Below are positions 16,842-25,534 of a DNA stretch of 64,000 nt, one piece after another (the stretch's first letter is position 1; the number at the start of each line of letters is the position of its first letter). The notes under the pieces are model-generated. The model saw only the letters and a program-made list of their open reading frames with translations. It made no database searches and was not told the DNA's origin. Source of the stretch: CAZPWQ01 sp964590495 (GTDB lineage Bacteria > Bacteroidota > Rhodothermia > Balneolales > Balneolaceae). The position numbers were made by a program, and so were the translations under genes. The DNA is taken from assembly GCA_964590495.1 (NCBI GenBank), contig CAZPWQ010000006.1, forward strand, positions 1-64,000, in the 5' to 3' direction.

Positions 16842-17579
16842 ATGCCAAAAGCAATTATCCAGGTAAGTGATCTGAAGAAAATATATAAAATGGGAAGCCA
16901 GGAAGTGCACGCCCTGGATGGGGTATCATTTGACGTAATGGAAAATGAATACATTGCCATCATGGGACCGTCCGGATCGGGTAAGTCTACTTTGATGAAT
17001 CTGATCGGTTGCCTGGATACACCCACCTCGGGAACGTATATCCTCAACGGGCAGGATGTCAGTACGCTTGAAGACTCGGATCTGGCGGAAGTCCGGAATC
17101 GGGAAATCGGTTTTGTATTTCAAACTTTTAACCTGTTGCCACGCACAGACTGTCTTTCAAATGTGGAGCTTCCGCTGATTTATTCTGGTGTTAAAACAGC
17201 AGAACGTCATGCCCGTGCCGCTAAAACGCTTCATCGTGTAGGATTGGGAGATCGCATGGATCATAAACCCAACGAACTGTCGGGGGGACAGCGCCAGCGT
17301 GTAGCCATCGCACGGGCACTGGTGAATAACCCTTCCATATTACTGGCTGATGAGCCGACCGGAAACCTGGATACCAAAACCGGTGAAGAAATAATGATGC
17401 TTTTTGAAGAGCTTTACCGGATGGGAAATACCATTTTGGTGGTTACCCACGAAGATGAAATTGCAGCGCATGCACGCCGTATTATCAGACTCAGAGATGG
17501 TGTAGTAGAAACCGATGATAAAGTCGAAAACCCGGTATTGGAACATGAGGAAATAGTTATTCCGGCTAAATCTGCCTGA
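16842..17579 (+). CDS. ABC transporter ATP-binding protein, MacB/LolD type
   Basis: A 245-residue stand-alone nucleotide-binding domain of the MacB/LolD/FtsE group. Walker A is GPSGSGKST (~residue 42), the signature LSGGQRQRVAIARAL, Walker B ILLADEPTGNLD with the catalytic Glu, and the switch His in VVTHEDEIA. Insert FVFQTFNLLPR is characteristic of the group. It is the probable motor for the two FtsX-type permeases 4 kb upstream, because no other permease lies nearby. The pump may export a peptide, glycolipid or lipoprotein; the substrate cannot be read from the sequence. Confidence 0.93.
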   Translation: MPKAIIQVSDLKKIYKMGSQEVHALDGVSFDVMENEYIAIMGPSGSGKSTLMNLIGCLDTPTSGTYILNGQDVSTLEDSDLAEVRNREIGFVFQTFNLLPRTDCLSNVELPLIYSGVKTAERHARAAKTLHRVGLGDRMDHKPNELSGGQRQRVAIARALVNNPSILLADEPTGNLDTKTGEEIMMLFEELYRMGNTILVVTHEDEIAAHARRIIRLRDGVVETDDKVENPVLEHEEIVIPAKSA

Positions 17580-17675
17580 ATTCAGAATCCAGAAGAAAGC
17601 TATGGCCAAGCTATAATAGTGGTATAGTCGACAAGGGTGATGGGGGTAGACGATGCAGAATAGCGAAATTAAATG

Positions 17676-17720
17676 GCCTTTATCAGATCCGCAAAGTCTC
17701 GCAGACTTTGCGGATCTATA
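17676..17720. repeat. Shared palindrome with 14-bp stem, copy 1
   Basis: At 17686-17716 the sequence GATCCGCAAAGTCT, three bases (CGC), and its exact reverse complement form a perfect hairpin. The hairpin plus flanks (CCTTTATCA before, TATAT after) recurs at 44762-44807 in the opposite orientation, about 45 bp in common. No U-run follows, so it is not a typical terminator, although it lies just past the efflux operon. Confidence 0.6.
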
Positions 17721-17736
17721 TGTATTAAATTCTCCC

Positions 17737-17772
17737 CGTGTAAATCTGCACAATCCGCCTTATCCGCGTTCC
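17737..17772. repeat. CGGAT-word tract (9-base spacing)
   Basis: On the reverse strand GCGGAT, GCGGAT and CAGAT recur 9 bases apart. The same kind of tract is at 1993-2026, 52795-52836 and 56889-56926. It is non-coding and lies between the efflux operon and the PIG-L gene. Confidence 0.4.
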
Positions 17773-17864
17773 ATTCTCTCAAAACTATCTGTCTCTGGCT
17801 AGAACAATGATTTTAAGCTGCTGATTGTTAATACCATCAGAACATTAATTAAACTGGCAGCAGC

Positions 17865-18587
17865 ATGAAAATTCTATATATTTTTCCTCATCCGGATGAT
17901 GAATCATTCGGACCTGCACCGGCAATAGCTGCACAGGTAAGAGAAGGTCATCAGGTTTATTTGTTGACTCTGACAAAAGGAGAAGCTACTAAACAACGGT
18001 TCAGGCTGGGATTGTCCAAAGAAGAGATGGGAGAAATTCGCCAAAAAGAGATGAAGTGTGTAGAAAAAGTGTTGGGATTGGCGGGTATGACCGTGCTTGA
18101 TCTGCCGGACAGCGGACTTAAAGAGATGAATCCCATTGAACTGGAAGATGTTATAAAAAAGCATATTCAAAAGATAAAGCCGGATGTGGTAGTAACCTAT
18201 GCCGTACACGGAGTCAGTGGTTTTGAGGATCATCTGGTTTCTCATGCTGTTGTGAAAAGAGCCTACTGTGAATTAAAGGCCGGCGAAAAGAAAGCACCGA
18301 AACGGCTGGCTTTTTTTACACACTACAGTGTTAAGGAGAGCTCGGGAAAATTTAATTTAAAATCATCCAAACAGGAGGAGATAGACTGCTGGGTGGAAGC
18401 GACCAATGAGGACTTTCAGAAATTTGAACAGGCTCTCGATTGTTATGAAACCTATCAGCAGGTGATCAATGATAGTAATGTCAAAGAAGAGGTTGGTTAC
18501 AGGGTACCTTTTGAATTTTTCCAGGAAAATTTTGATCCGCCGGTATCGAATGTAACTGCCAAACTCAAAGTAAGTAATTCATCCTGA
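17865..18587 (+). CDS. PIG-L family deacetylase (second LmbE-like gene)
   Basis: A 240-residue zinc-dependent deacetylase of the PIG-L/LmbE family. Zinc-site residues are His9 and Asp12 in FPHPDDESFGPA and the late His in FEDHLVSHAV. It differs from the BshB1 protein at 9415: there is no GEMGTRGT segment, and the sequence LTKGEATKQRF follows the first strand instead. It may deacetylate an amino-sugar conjugate, possibly acting as a backup in bacillithiol turnover (as the BshB2/Bca type does), but that is inference. It is a single gene bracketed by repeat tracts. Confidence 0.85.
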   Translation: MKILYIFPHPDDESFGPAPAIAAQVREGHQVYLLTLTKGEATKQRFRLGLSKEEMGEIRQKEMKCVEKVLGLAGMTVLDLPDSGLKEMNPIELEDVIKKHIQKIKPDVVVTYAVHGVSGFEDHLVSHAVVKRAYCELKAGEKKAPKRLAFFTHYSVKESSGKFNLKSSKQEEIDCWVEATNEDFQKFEQALDCYETYQQVINDSNVKEEVGYRVPFEFFQENFDPPVSNVTAKLKVSNSS

Positions 18588-18595
18588 GTTGAAGC

Positions 18596-18803
18596 GCGTG
18601 AAATCCGAAATTCGAATGACCAAAATCCGAAACAATGGAGTGTATTGCTTTTCGAAGTCGAACAATTCTTGTGTATTCGTTCCTTTAAATTCAAGCTTTA
18701 TCTATAATTAGGAGCTATAGCTAAAATAAAGACGTCCGTTTCGGATTAGAACATTCGTGCTTCGGATTTAAATAATTCGAATTTCGGATTTAAAAGATTT
18801 CAA
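18596..18803. repeat. Intergenic tract of GAAATCC / ATTCGAA words, roughly period 7
   Basis: Words GAAATCC, GAAATTC, GAATGACC, AAAATCC follow each other in steps of 7-8 bases at 18600-18640, and the reverse-strand version (TTCGGATT, ATTCGAATTTCGGATTT) occupies 18738-18800. The two blocks are complementary in part, so the region could fold. It lies between convergent genes and contains no credible reading frame. Confidence 0.5.
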
Positions 18804-18839
18804 TACAGCAAATTTGTTCTATACGTTAAAGATGTACAT

Positions 18840-19844
18840 TTAAGACGGCAGGTCGATCTTTTCCGGAAGATGTTCCTCTTTGGCATTTTTAAATGCTTTG
18901 CGGGGTTTGAGTCCCAGTATATCAAACATCTTCATATCCTCATCAAGTTCATTATTATCGGTTGTCAACAGTTTCTCACCTGTAAAAATCGAATTGGCAC
19001 CCGCCATAAAGCAAAGTGCCTGCTCTTCCATACTCATGTTTACACGTCCGGCAGAAAGGCGAACCATAGAATCGGGCATGGTGATACGGGCTGTGGCTAT
19101 CATACGAGCCATATCATACCAGGGCACTTTCGGCTGGTTTTCCATGGGTGTTCCCTCCACAGCGATCAGGGCATTTATAGGCACCGATTCCGGATGTTGA
19201 GGCATGGTGGCAAGATTGTGTATAAGTTCCAGCCGGTCTTCGTCTGTTTCGCCCATCCCAATAATTCCACCGCAGCAGACAGAGATATTATTATCACGAA
19301 CACGCCCAAGTGTTTCAAGCCGGTCCTGATAGGTACGGGTTGAAATAATCCGGTTATAAAAATCTTCACTGCTGTCAAGATTATGATTATAGGCGTAGAG
19401 TCCTGCTTCCTTCAGTTTTTTTGCCTGTTCGTCAGTGAGCATTCCAAGTGTACAGCAAACCTCCATGTTCATATCTGTGATCTCCCGAACCATTTCGAGT
19501 ACACGATCAAAATCTTTGCTGTTGCGTGCACAGCGCCAGGCAGCTCCCATACAAAAACGGGTGCTGCCGGCCTCCCTTGCCTTGCATGCCGCTGATAAAA
19601 TTTCATCCGGCTCAAGCATTTTTCCCGGCTCGACTTCCGTGTTATTATGAGCCGATTGCGGACAATAAGCACAATCTTCAGGACATCCCCCGGTTTTGAT
19701 GGAGAGCAAAGTGCAAACCTGTACTTCTCCTGTTTTCTGGTGTTCACGATGAACACTTGCTGCACGATAAATGAGTTCCATCAATGGAGTATGATAAATA
19801 TCAGCTATTTCTTCTTTAGTCCAGTCGGTTCGTATGTCTGTCAT
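18840..19844 (-). CDS. bioB: Biotin synthase
   Basis: BioB is the radical SAM enzyme that inserts sulfur into dethiobiotin, the last step of biotin synthesis. The 334-residue protein has the radical SAM cluster ligands Cys54, Cys58 and Cys61 in GGCPEDCAYCPQS, followed by other family motifs: YNHNLDSSEDFY, CCGGIIGMGE and NALIAVEGTPM. Length is standard. No other bio genes are adjacent, so biotin synthesis is scattered or partial here. The start is the ATG of MTDIRTDWTKEE. Confidence 0.95.
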   Translation of the reverse strand: MTDIRTDWTKEEIADIYHTPLMELIYRAASVHREHQKTGEVQVCTLLSIKTGGCPEDCAYCPQSAHNNTEVEPGKMLEPDEILSAACKAREAGSTRFCMGAAWRCARNSKDFDRVLEMVREITDMNMEVCCTLGMLTDEQAKKLKEAGLYAYNHNLDSSEDFYNRIISTRTYQDRLETLGRVRDNNISVCCGGIIGMGETDEDRLELIHNLATMPQHPESVPINALIAVEGTPMENQPKVPWYDMARMIATARITMPDSMVRLSAGRVNMSMEEQALCFMAGANSIFTGEKLLTTDNNELDEDMKMFDILGLKPRKAFKNAKEEHLPEKIDLPS

Positions 19845-20128
19845 AGTTGTTTCTAATATTCTTTTTTATTTGTAGGAAACTAATAGGAAGAAGTGTAAAT
19901 CCCAATGAAAAAAGAACTGGAAACGGAAGGTTTTCTGGGAATTGGGGTATAAGGGAATATGGGTATGGGTTCAGGTTTTTTTGGTAATAAGAGATTGTCT
20001 TTAGGAAATAGTGAATTTGAATAATGGAAAACAGTTCTTTTCCTTGTATCTTTTTGAGCGGGATCGCTGAACCTCTATCAGCAATCGAAGGTTAATATAT
20101 AAATTTATTGTACAGATATTCAGAAGTT

Positions 20129-20827
20129 ATGCAAGATGTATTGATTTCCGGTAAAGCCTCATTTAAAATAGAAGTACCTTATAAATTGATAGAAACAGGC
20201 GATAAAGGGAAAAAGCCGCTTATAATATATTTGCACGGTTTTAATCAGAATATGGATTCTTTCTATAGTAAAGTAGCTGATTTGCTGGAAGTACCTGCCT
20301 ACCATTTATTTATTCAGGGACCATACCCGTTGTACGAACGGGAGCAGAAAACAAAAGTTGAAAACTGGGGGCGTGCGTGGTATCTATATGATGGAGAGCA
20401 GGATCAGTTTATAAAATCTCTGGAACTCAGTTCAGAATTTATTCAGGAAATAGCGGATAAAGTTATAGATCATATTGATGTAAGTAGGCTGGCAGTTTTG
20501 GGATACTCAATGGGTGGTTATCTTGCAGGTTATTTCGCTTTATCACGCTGGAAACATGTCAACGATTTGATAGTTATCGGCGGAAGGATTAAAACTGAGG
20601 TTTTCGAGGATAGAAACATTGGTTATGAGCATATGAATGTTCTGGCGTTGCATGGCAGTAAAGATAAAAGTGTTGCAAAAGAGAGCCAGGAAAAATCGTG
20701 CGGAGAATTGGCAGATTGGGGAGCAAAAGTCACTTATAAAGAAGTAAATGCGACTCATCAATTTTCGGGAAAATATATTACGGAGGTTCTTAACTGGCTG
20801 AGATCTGTCGGGTACAGAACGACGTGA
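20129..20827 (+). CDS. Alpha/beta hydrolase (carboxylesterase/phospholipase type)
   Basis: A 232-residue hydrolase of the small alpha/beta fold. The oxyanion region IYLHGFNQN is at residue ~33-41, the nucleophile elbow GYSMGGY places Ser127, an acidic residue in LHGSKDKSV fits the catalytic Asp, and His in NATHQFS completes the triad. The length and GYSMGG match the YpfH/carboxylesterase-like group. I chose the ATG at 20129; an upstream TTG at 20108 would add 7 residues (MYRYSEV) but has no better ribosome site. No signal peptide is present, so it is cytoplasmic. Substrate unknown. Confidence 0.82.
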   Translation: MQDVLISGKASFKIEVPYKLIETGDKGKKPLIIYLHGFNQNMDSFYSKVADLLEVPAYHLFIQGPYPLYEREQKTKVENWGRAWYLYDGEQDQFIKSLELSSEFIQEIADKVIDHIDVSRLAVLGYSMGGYLAGYFALSRWKHVNDLIVIGGRIKTEVFEDRNIGYEHMNVLALHGSKDKSVAKESQEKSCGELADWGAKVTYKEVNATHQFSGKYITEVLNWLRSVGYRTT

Positions 20828-20896
20828 TTTTTTAAAATCGATTTAAATTTCGTAAATATCCTTTAATTTGAATTTAGCATGTTATTAACTAGATGT

Positions 20897-20920
20897 TTAT
20901 AATCATAGGAGTGATTATAA
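20897..20920 (+). promoter_or_regulatory. Inverted repeat, possible operator before the response regulator
   Basis: TTATAATCA, six bases, then TGATTATAA: a perfect 9-bp inverted repeat whose end lies 36 bases before the start codon of the OmpR-type regulator at 20956. It could be an operator or a leader hairpin. OmpR-type regulators more often bind direct repeats, so assignment to this regulator is open. Confidence 0.35.
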
Positions 20921-20955
20921 TTCATGACATTAGGGAAAGCCATTAAATAAAAACT

Positions 20956-21642
20956 ATGAATGTACTAGTTATAGAAGACGATCCTTCTGTTCGCACATTG
21001 GTAAAAGCAGCATTAGAGAAAAAAAAATATGGGGTTGATATTGCAGAAACGGCTAAAAAAGGGGAAGAGCTGGCAGTTAATGAACCGTTTGATATTATCA
21101 TTCTTGACCTGGGGTTACCCGATGGTGATGGCTATGAAATTTGTAAAAATATTCGGGATCAGGAAATTACAACTCCCGTTTTAATTCTTTCTGCCGAACA
21201 GGAAACTGATGTAAAAATAAAGTGTCTGCGGGTAGGAGCCGATGATTATTTGACAAAGCCGTTTGATACCGAAGAATTAATAGCCCGTATTGAAGCTATC
21301 AGCAGGCGTAGTGTAGATACTAATGGTGATCGTAAGATTTCCTGTGGAGAGCTCGAAGTACAAATGCTTGAACGTGAGTTTCGGGTAAATGGGAATAAAG
21401 TGGATTTAACCAATAATGAGTTTAACCTGCTGGTTTATTTGCTAAAAAAGAAGAATCAGATTGTTACGCAAGAAGAGATAGCAGAAAATGTATGGGATAT
21501 ACATTTTGATACACAGACCAATTACATTAATGTATATATCAGCTATTTACGAAAGAAAATTCGCAACTATTCCGAATTGGAATATATAGATACCGTGCGC
21601 AAAAAAGGATTTATTATTCGCTGTAACCCCGAGGAAAACTAA
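20956..21642 (+). CDS. OmpR/PhoB-type response regulator
   Basis: A 228-residue DNA-binding response regulator. The receiver has the acidic pair Asp8-Asp9 (VIEDDPS), phospho-acceptor Asp51 in IIILDLGLPDGDG, the Ser/Thr in ILSAE and Lys in YLTKPFD. The C-terminal winged helix follows (GNKVDLTNNEFNLLVYLLKKKNQIVTQEEIAENVW ... TNYINVYISYLRKKI). No kinase gene is adjacent, so it is an orphan here. Its stop codon overlaps that of the convergent CBS gene. A 9-bp inverted repeat upstream might be a control site. Confidence 0.93.
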   Translation: MNVLVIEDDPSVRTLVKAALEKKKYGVDIAETAKKGEELAVNEPFDIIILDLGLPDGDGYEICKNIRDQEITTPVLILSAEQETDVKIKCLRVGADDYLTKPFDTEELIARIEAISRRSVDTNGDRKISCGELEVQMLEREFRVNGNKVDLTNNEFNLLVYLLKKKNQIVTQEEIAENVWDIHFDTQTNYINVYISYLRKKIRNYSELEYIDTVRKKGFIIRCNPEEN

Positions 21643-22079
21643 CCGGGATAACTTCCGGCGATGTAGTGCCGTAAATTCTTTATTTCAATTTCTTGCTTGG
21701 ATATTACCGCCTTTACCAGATCTCCGATAGATACCACACCGACTACTTTATTATTTTCAAGAACCGGTAAATGACGAAACTTCTTTTCTGTCATAATTGC
21801 CAGGCATCGTTCAACAGAATCTCCGGGTTCCACACAATAGACATTCCTGGTCATAATATCCCTGACAGGTGTCCTTTTGGAAGTACGTCCTTTTAATATA
21901 ACCTTGTTACGATAATCTCTTTCACTGAGAATACCCTCAAGGTCATCTTCCATGACAAGCAGGGCTCCGATGTTCAGATCAGCCATCTTTGCTATAGCTT
22001 CATATACTGTTTCATCGGGTAATATGGAATAAATTTCAGTTCCTTTATCTTTTAAAACATCTTTAACGAGCATAAGCAC
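21639..22079 (-). CDS. CBS-domain pair protein
   Basis: A 146-residue protein made of two CBS domains (residues ~6-62 and ~73-130), the adenosyl-nucleotide sensing fold; IGALLVMEDDLEGILSERDY and FRHLPVLENNKVVGVVSIGDLVKAVI are the family hallmarks. It is close in layout to small stand-alone CBS proteins that respond to AMP/ATP or act in stress. The start is strongly supported by AGGAGG about 5 bases upstream of ATG, which is unusual in this window. The gene overlaps the regulator at 20956 by 4 bases, tail to tail. Confidence 0.92.
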   Translation of the reverse strand: MLMLVKDVLKDKGTEIYSILPDETVYEAIAKMADLNIGALLVMEDDLEGILSERDYRNKVILKGRTSKRTPVRDIMTRNVYCVEPGDSVERCLAIMTEKKFRHLPVLENNKVVGVVSIGDLVKAVISKQEIEIKNLRHYIAGSYPG

Positions 22080-22162
22080 CTCCTGGATTTTGTTGGAAGA
22101 AAAAAGAAAGAATAAGTATTATAATATTTTTACTACGATAATTCAGTAATAAAAAATCAAAT

Positions 22163-22840
22163 ATGGGTAAGCACCAAAAAAACAGGATGATAAATTACCT
22201 GCGTGATTTTGTCACCGCTAACAGATGGAAGGCAATCTGCGATGTTCTGGATAATCGTACCCGCCATTTGACTGTTGTTTTGGAGGATATTTATCAGCCA
22301 CACAATGCCAGCGCTGTCTTACGAAGCTGTGAGGGCTTTGGCATACAGGATGTTCATATAATCGAAAATAAAAATGAATTTGATCCGAGTAGCAGTGTGA
22401 CAATCGGGGCTGATCAGTGGCTGACACTGTATAAGTATAATAAAACCGGAGTAAATAATACCAAAAGATGTTATAATCGGCTGCGCAAAATGGGATACAG
22501 AATTATCGCTACTTCGCCACACGCCAGGGAAATTCCCATTGATGATATTGAATTGGATCAAAAGACAGCGCTTGTATTTGGAGCGGAATACACCGGTCTT
22601 TCTAAATTTGCACTGGAACATTCCGACGGATATGCAAAAATAATGATGGCCGGCTTCAGTGAAAGTTTTAATATCTCCGTATCTGCCGCAATTTGTTTAT
22701 ATGAAGCCTCAAAACGGATGAGAGACAGTCAGGCAGACTGGAAGCTGAGCAAAGAGGAGAGAATAAGCCTGAAGCAGGACTGGCTGGAACAGTCGATAAG
22801 AGAAAGTGACAAGGTAAAAGAAAGATTTCAGGAGAAATGA
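22163..22840 (+). CDS. trmH: SpoU/TrmH family RNA 2'-O-methyltransferase
   Basis: A 225-residue methyltransferase of the SPOUT (trefoil knot) class. The three motifs are present: DIYQPHNASAVLRSCEGFG, LVFGAEYTGLS and AGFSESFNISVSAAICLYEASKR. The N-terminal segment RTRHLTVVLEDI and basic C-terminal helix match TrmH, which methylates the ribose of G18 in tRNA. Other SpoU members act on rRNA, but these are generally longer and have an extra N-terminal substrate domain. It is a single gene divergent from the CBS gene. Confidence 0.88.
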   Translation: MGKHQKNRMINYLRDFVTANRWKAICDVLDNRTRHLTVVLEDIYQPHNASAVLRSCEGFGIQDVHIIENKNEFDPSSSVTIGADQWLTLYKYNKTGVNNTKRCYNRLRKMGYRIIATSPHAREIPIDDIELDQKTALVFGAEYTGLSKFALEHSDGYAKIMMAGFSESFNISVSAAICLYEASKRMRDSQADWKLSKEERISLKQDWLEQSIRESDKVKERFQEK

Positions 22841-22878
22841 CCAGGGGAATCCGTTTATAATCCATGCAGATCCGCGGC

Positions 22879-22934
22879 TAACCCGCATTTCTCACAAATA
22901 TGTTATTGAATTTCTTGGTGAGAAATGCGGGCTA
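22879..22934. repeat. Perfect long hairpin, TTTCTCAC-ended family, short copy
   Basis: The arms TAACCCGCATTTCTCAC (22879-22895) and GTGAGAAATGCGGGCTA (22918-22934) pair over 16-17 bp around a 22-base loop. The same ends bound a 230-bp element at 36414-36643, and a related pair lies at 43331/43600. The interior word ATATGTTATTGAA also occurs in the third copy. It lies between convergent genes and may double as a terminator-like structure. Confidence 0.6.
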
Positions 22935-22941
22935 AATTATA

Positions 22942-24333
22942 TTATCGTGGCAAAGTTTGCTCCATATCAGCTGCAACATAAGCCATAACAGCCATTGCAG
23001 CGATACACCTGTTATAGTCTTCAGCATTCAGTTTATCAATTGTATCGGCCGCCGTGTGATGATACCAGAAATAACGTGAGCTATCGACGATGAGTCCCAT
23101 TCCGGGAACGCCTTCCCGCATAATAGGACCGATGTCGGCACCACCGCCCCCTCGAAAAATGACATCTGATCCAATTGGATTTAATAGTTTACCAATCCGG
23201 GAAATAACCTGATATGATTTCTCTGATCCACTGAATCCGAATCCTTTCGGTTCAAAAACGCCCGCGTCCGATTCAATGGCAAGTATATGATTGTCAAGCG
23301 TGCCGTTTTCTTTAACGATGTCACGATACTTCAATGCTCCCCTCAGCCCGTTTTCTTCGTTGGTCCACATGACCACACGGATTGTCCGTTTTGGTCGCAG
23401 CCCCAGTTTATCCATGATCCTAACTGCTTCCCAGGCTGCAAAACAACCTCCGGCGTCGTCCATTGCACCCTGACCCACATCCCAGGAATCAATATGTCCG
23501 CCCATAACAACTATTTCTTCCGGTTTTTCAGAGCCTTTAAATTCGGCAACTATATTCCGGGAAAGCGCATCGGGTAAAGTCTCAGCATTCATATTTAAAT
23601 TAATGACAATCTTTTCGCCCCGGTTCTGCATGCGGCTCAGCAATTCTGTATCCTCGACGGTAATTGCGGCATGGGGTATTTTTTTAACCCCTTCTTCATA
23701 GCCTGAATTACCGGTATGAGGAGTTTGCATGGAATAGGGGGTGACCGAACGTACGAGACTTGCAACAGCACCGGCTCTTGCAGCTTCTATAGCTCCGCGG
23801 GTTCTGTATTGAACAGTTTCACCATAGGAGGTGAAGGGAACGTTGTACAATACAATTTTACCTTCCGCCCGGCGGGATTGATTTCTCAGATCTGCAAAAC
23901 TGCTGACAACTATTACTTCGGCTTCGATACCCTCTTCGGGGGTGCTGATGCTCCCGCCAAGTCCGAGCATCGGCAGGTTTTTTTTACGTGGTGAGATCAA
24001 AGTGGCAGATTCTTCATTCCGAACCCAATGCGGCACCATTACATCCTGGGTATATACTTCGTCAAAGGAATCCTTCTTCATTTCCGAAACAATCCAGTCG
24101 ATAGAATTCTCAAGATCTTCACTTCCACTGAAACGGTGACCGAATTTATCTGCGAAATAGGTTAATTTTTCAAAAGCTTCATCATTGTCAATTGCAGCAT
24201 TTATAATTTTCTGAGCTTCTTTCTGGTAGGAAGCTATCTCATCATTTTGGGCCTGTATATTTTCAGAAAATGAGAGGTATAATAATATAACCGTAAAAAA
24301 AGACGTAAGTACTTTACCTAATAAATAACGCAT
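22942..24333 (-). CDS. Exported M28 peptidase, carboxypeptidase Q-like
   Basis: A zinc aminopeptidase/carboxypeptidase of family M28. The start I use (ATG 24333, MRYLLGKVLTSFF...) gives 463 residues with a clear signal peptide ending near ENIQAQ. A longer frame starting at 24402 is unlikely because that ATG sits inside a terminator hairpin. Zinc-binding and catalytic residues are visible: GGHIDSWD, GAMDDAGG, WTNEENGLRG and ESDAGVF, with a PA domain region before. The protein likely acts on peptides in the periplasm. The preceding 51 bases, to the terminator, are AT-rich and may hold the promoter. Confidence 0.9.
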   Translation of the reverse strand: MRYLLGKVLTSFFTVILLYLSFSENIQAQNDEIASYQKEAQKIINAAIDNDEAFEKLTYFADKFGHRFSGSEDLENSIDWIVSEMKKDSFDEVYTQDVMVPHWVRNEESATLISPRKKNLPMLGLGGSISTPEEGIEAEVIVVSSFADLRNQSRRAEGKIVLYNVPFTSYGETVQYRTRGAIEAARAGAVASLVRSVTPYSMQTPHTGNSGYEEGVKKIPHAAITVEDTELLSRMQNRGEKIVINLNMNAETLPDALSRNIVAEFKGSEKPEEIVVMGGHIDSWDVGQGAMDDAGGCFAAWEAVRIMDKLGLRPKRTIRVVMWTNEENGLRGALKYRDIVKENGTLDNHILAIESDAGVFEPKGFGFSGSEKSYQVISRIGKLLNPIGSDVIFRGGGGADIGPIMREGVPGMGLIVDSSRYFWYHHTAADTIDKLNAEDYNRCIAAMAVMAYVAADMEQTLPR

Positions 24334-24384
24334 ACTAAACTGACTTGGGAATCGAATTTGTATAATGGCATGGATACAATTAAA

Positions 24385-24418
24385 TAAAAAAAGCTGCCTC
24401 ATAAAAAGGCAGCTTTTA
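24385..24418 (-). terminator. Bidirectional stem-loop terminator
   Basis: AAAGCTGCC (24390-24398), loop TCATAAAAA, GGCAGCTTT (24408-24416), with A-runs on the left and a T-run on the right, so it can end transcription in both directions. On the minus strand it follows the M23 peptidase gene by ~20 bases. The ATG of an upstream in-frame extension of the M28 gene falls in its loop, which is why I reject that start. Confidence 0.75.
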
Positions 24419-24438
24419 AAAAGAATTTGCGGGGATAC

Positions 24439-25413
24439 CTAATCCATCGATTTATAATTGGTCTCGGCAATCTCTTTGTACATCATATATTCTTCGGGCG
24501 TTGTATCTGCAAACAGATAATTGATAGGATCAATAGGTTTTTCATTTTGGTGGACCTCATAATGGAGGTGCGGACCTTCAACTCTACCTGACTCACCCGA
24601 AAAGGCGATACGGTCGCCGCGCTTAACCTTAACTCCCGGTTTAATGCCTTTTGCAAAGGAAGAGAGGTGGCCATAGTAGGTTTCATAGCCGTAATCATGA
24701 TCAATAATCAGTAGTCGTCCGTAAGTGCCCTTTAATCCGGCATGTTTAACGACTCCATCGCCCGTTGCAAAAACGTCATCGCCCACATTGGCCCGGAAAT
24801 CGAGTCCTTCATGCATTCTCCGGTAGCGCAGGATCGGATGGTAACGGATACCGTATCCGCTTAAAATAACCCCTTTAACAGGTTTAATAGCGGGAATATG
24901 CTTCAGCTTTACCTGGTTGTTATTGTAATAGCCTTTAATTTCCTCAAAACTCAGCTTCTGAATATTAATACTGCGTTCGATAGATTCCAGGTCTTCAGCA
25001 GTTTTTTTCAGAATATCTGCAGTTTCTTCGGTATAAATGTCAAAATCAGAATAAACATCGGCACCACCGGAACCGGCTTTTCGTTCATCATAGGGGATGG
25101 GATCCATACCTAATACAGAGCGATACATTTCATTATCGGCCTGTGCCAACTGATTAACTTCTGCATCAAGCTGCGCAATACTATTCTGAGTATTGGTAAG
25201 CTGTTGGATGAGTTCCTGGTTTTCGGCTTTAAGGGCTATTTCAGAGGGGGTGCCGACAGAAAAAGAGAGGAAAGAGATTCCGACACCGGATAATACCACT
25301 CCGCAGAGAATCCAGACGCATGCGGTGTATACAATTCGCTCCAGAGAATCGTACCGTATAGGAACGAATGCGCATTTCTCATCGTCGTAAAAATAATAAT
25401 TATTAATAGCCAT
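24439..25413 (-). CDS. M23 family metallopeptidase (LytM-type), membrane-anchored
   Basis: A 324-residue cell wall endopeptidase. It has one N-terminal membrane helix (residues ~28-52, VYTACVWILCGVVLSGVGISFLS), a coiled coil (NQELIQQLTNTQNSIAQLDAEVNQL) and a C-terminal M23 domain. Zinc ligands fit the patterns HEGLDF (H-x3-D) and GPHLHYEV (HxH). The domain also carries the GYGIRYHPILRYRRMHEG segment typical of the group. The protein likely hydrolyses peptidoglycan cross-links during growth or division. The gene ends in a strong terminator. Confidence 0.92.
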   Translation of the reverse strand: MAINNYYFYDDEKCAFVPIRYDSLERIVYTACVWILCGVVLSGVGISFLSFSVGTPSEIALKAENQELIQQLTNTQNSIAQLDAEVNQLAQADNEMYRSVLGMDPIPYDERKAGSGGADVYSDFDIYTEETADILKKTAEDLESIERSINIQKLSFEEIKGYYNNNQVKLKHIPAIKPVKGVILSGYGIRYHPILRYRRMHEGLDFRANVGDDVFATGDGVVKHAGLKGTYGRLLIIDHDYGYETYYGHLSSFAKGIKPGVKVKRGDRIAFSGESGRVEGPHLHYEVHQNEKPIDPINYLFADTTPEEYMMYKEIAETNYKSMD

Positions 25414-25534
25414 TGTCAGAAAACCGTCTGTTATGTGATTTCTGTCCTATATACAAGAGAGTTGATACAGCCGCTTGTTACAAAAAAAACACAATTCTAA
25501 TGATTTTAATTCTAATAATAAGGTTCAGCAGTAA

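Noticed and set aside
22942..24402. Longer M28 peptidase starting at 24402
   Set aside because: The start lies in a terminator loop and the extra residues precede a normal signal peptide.
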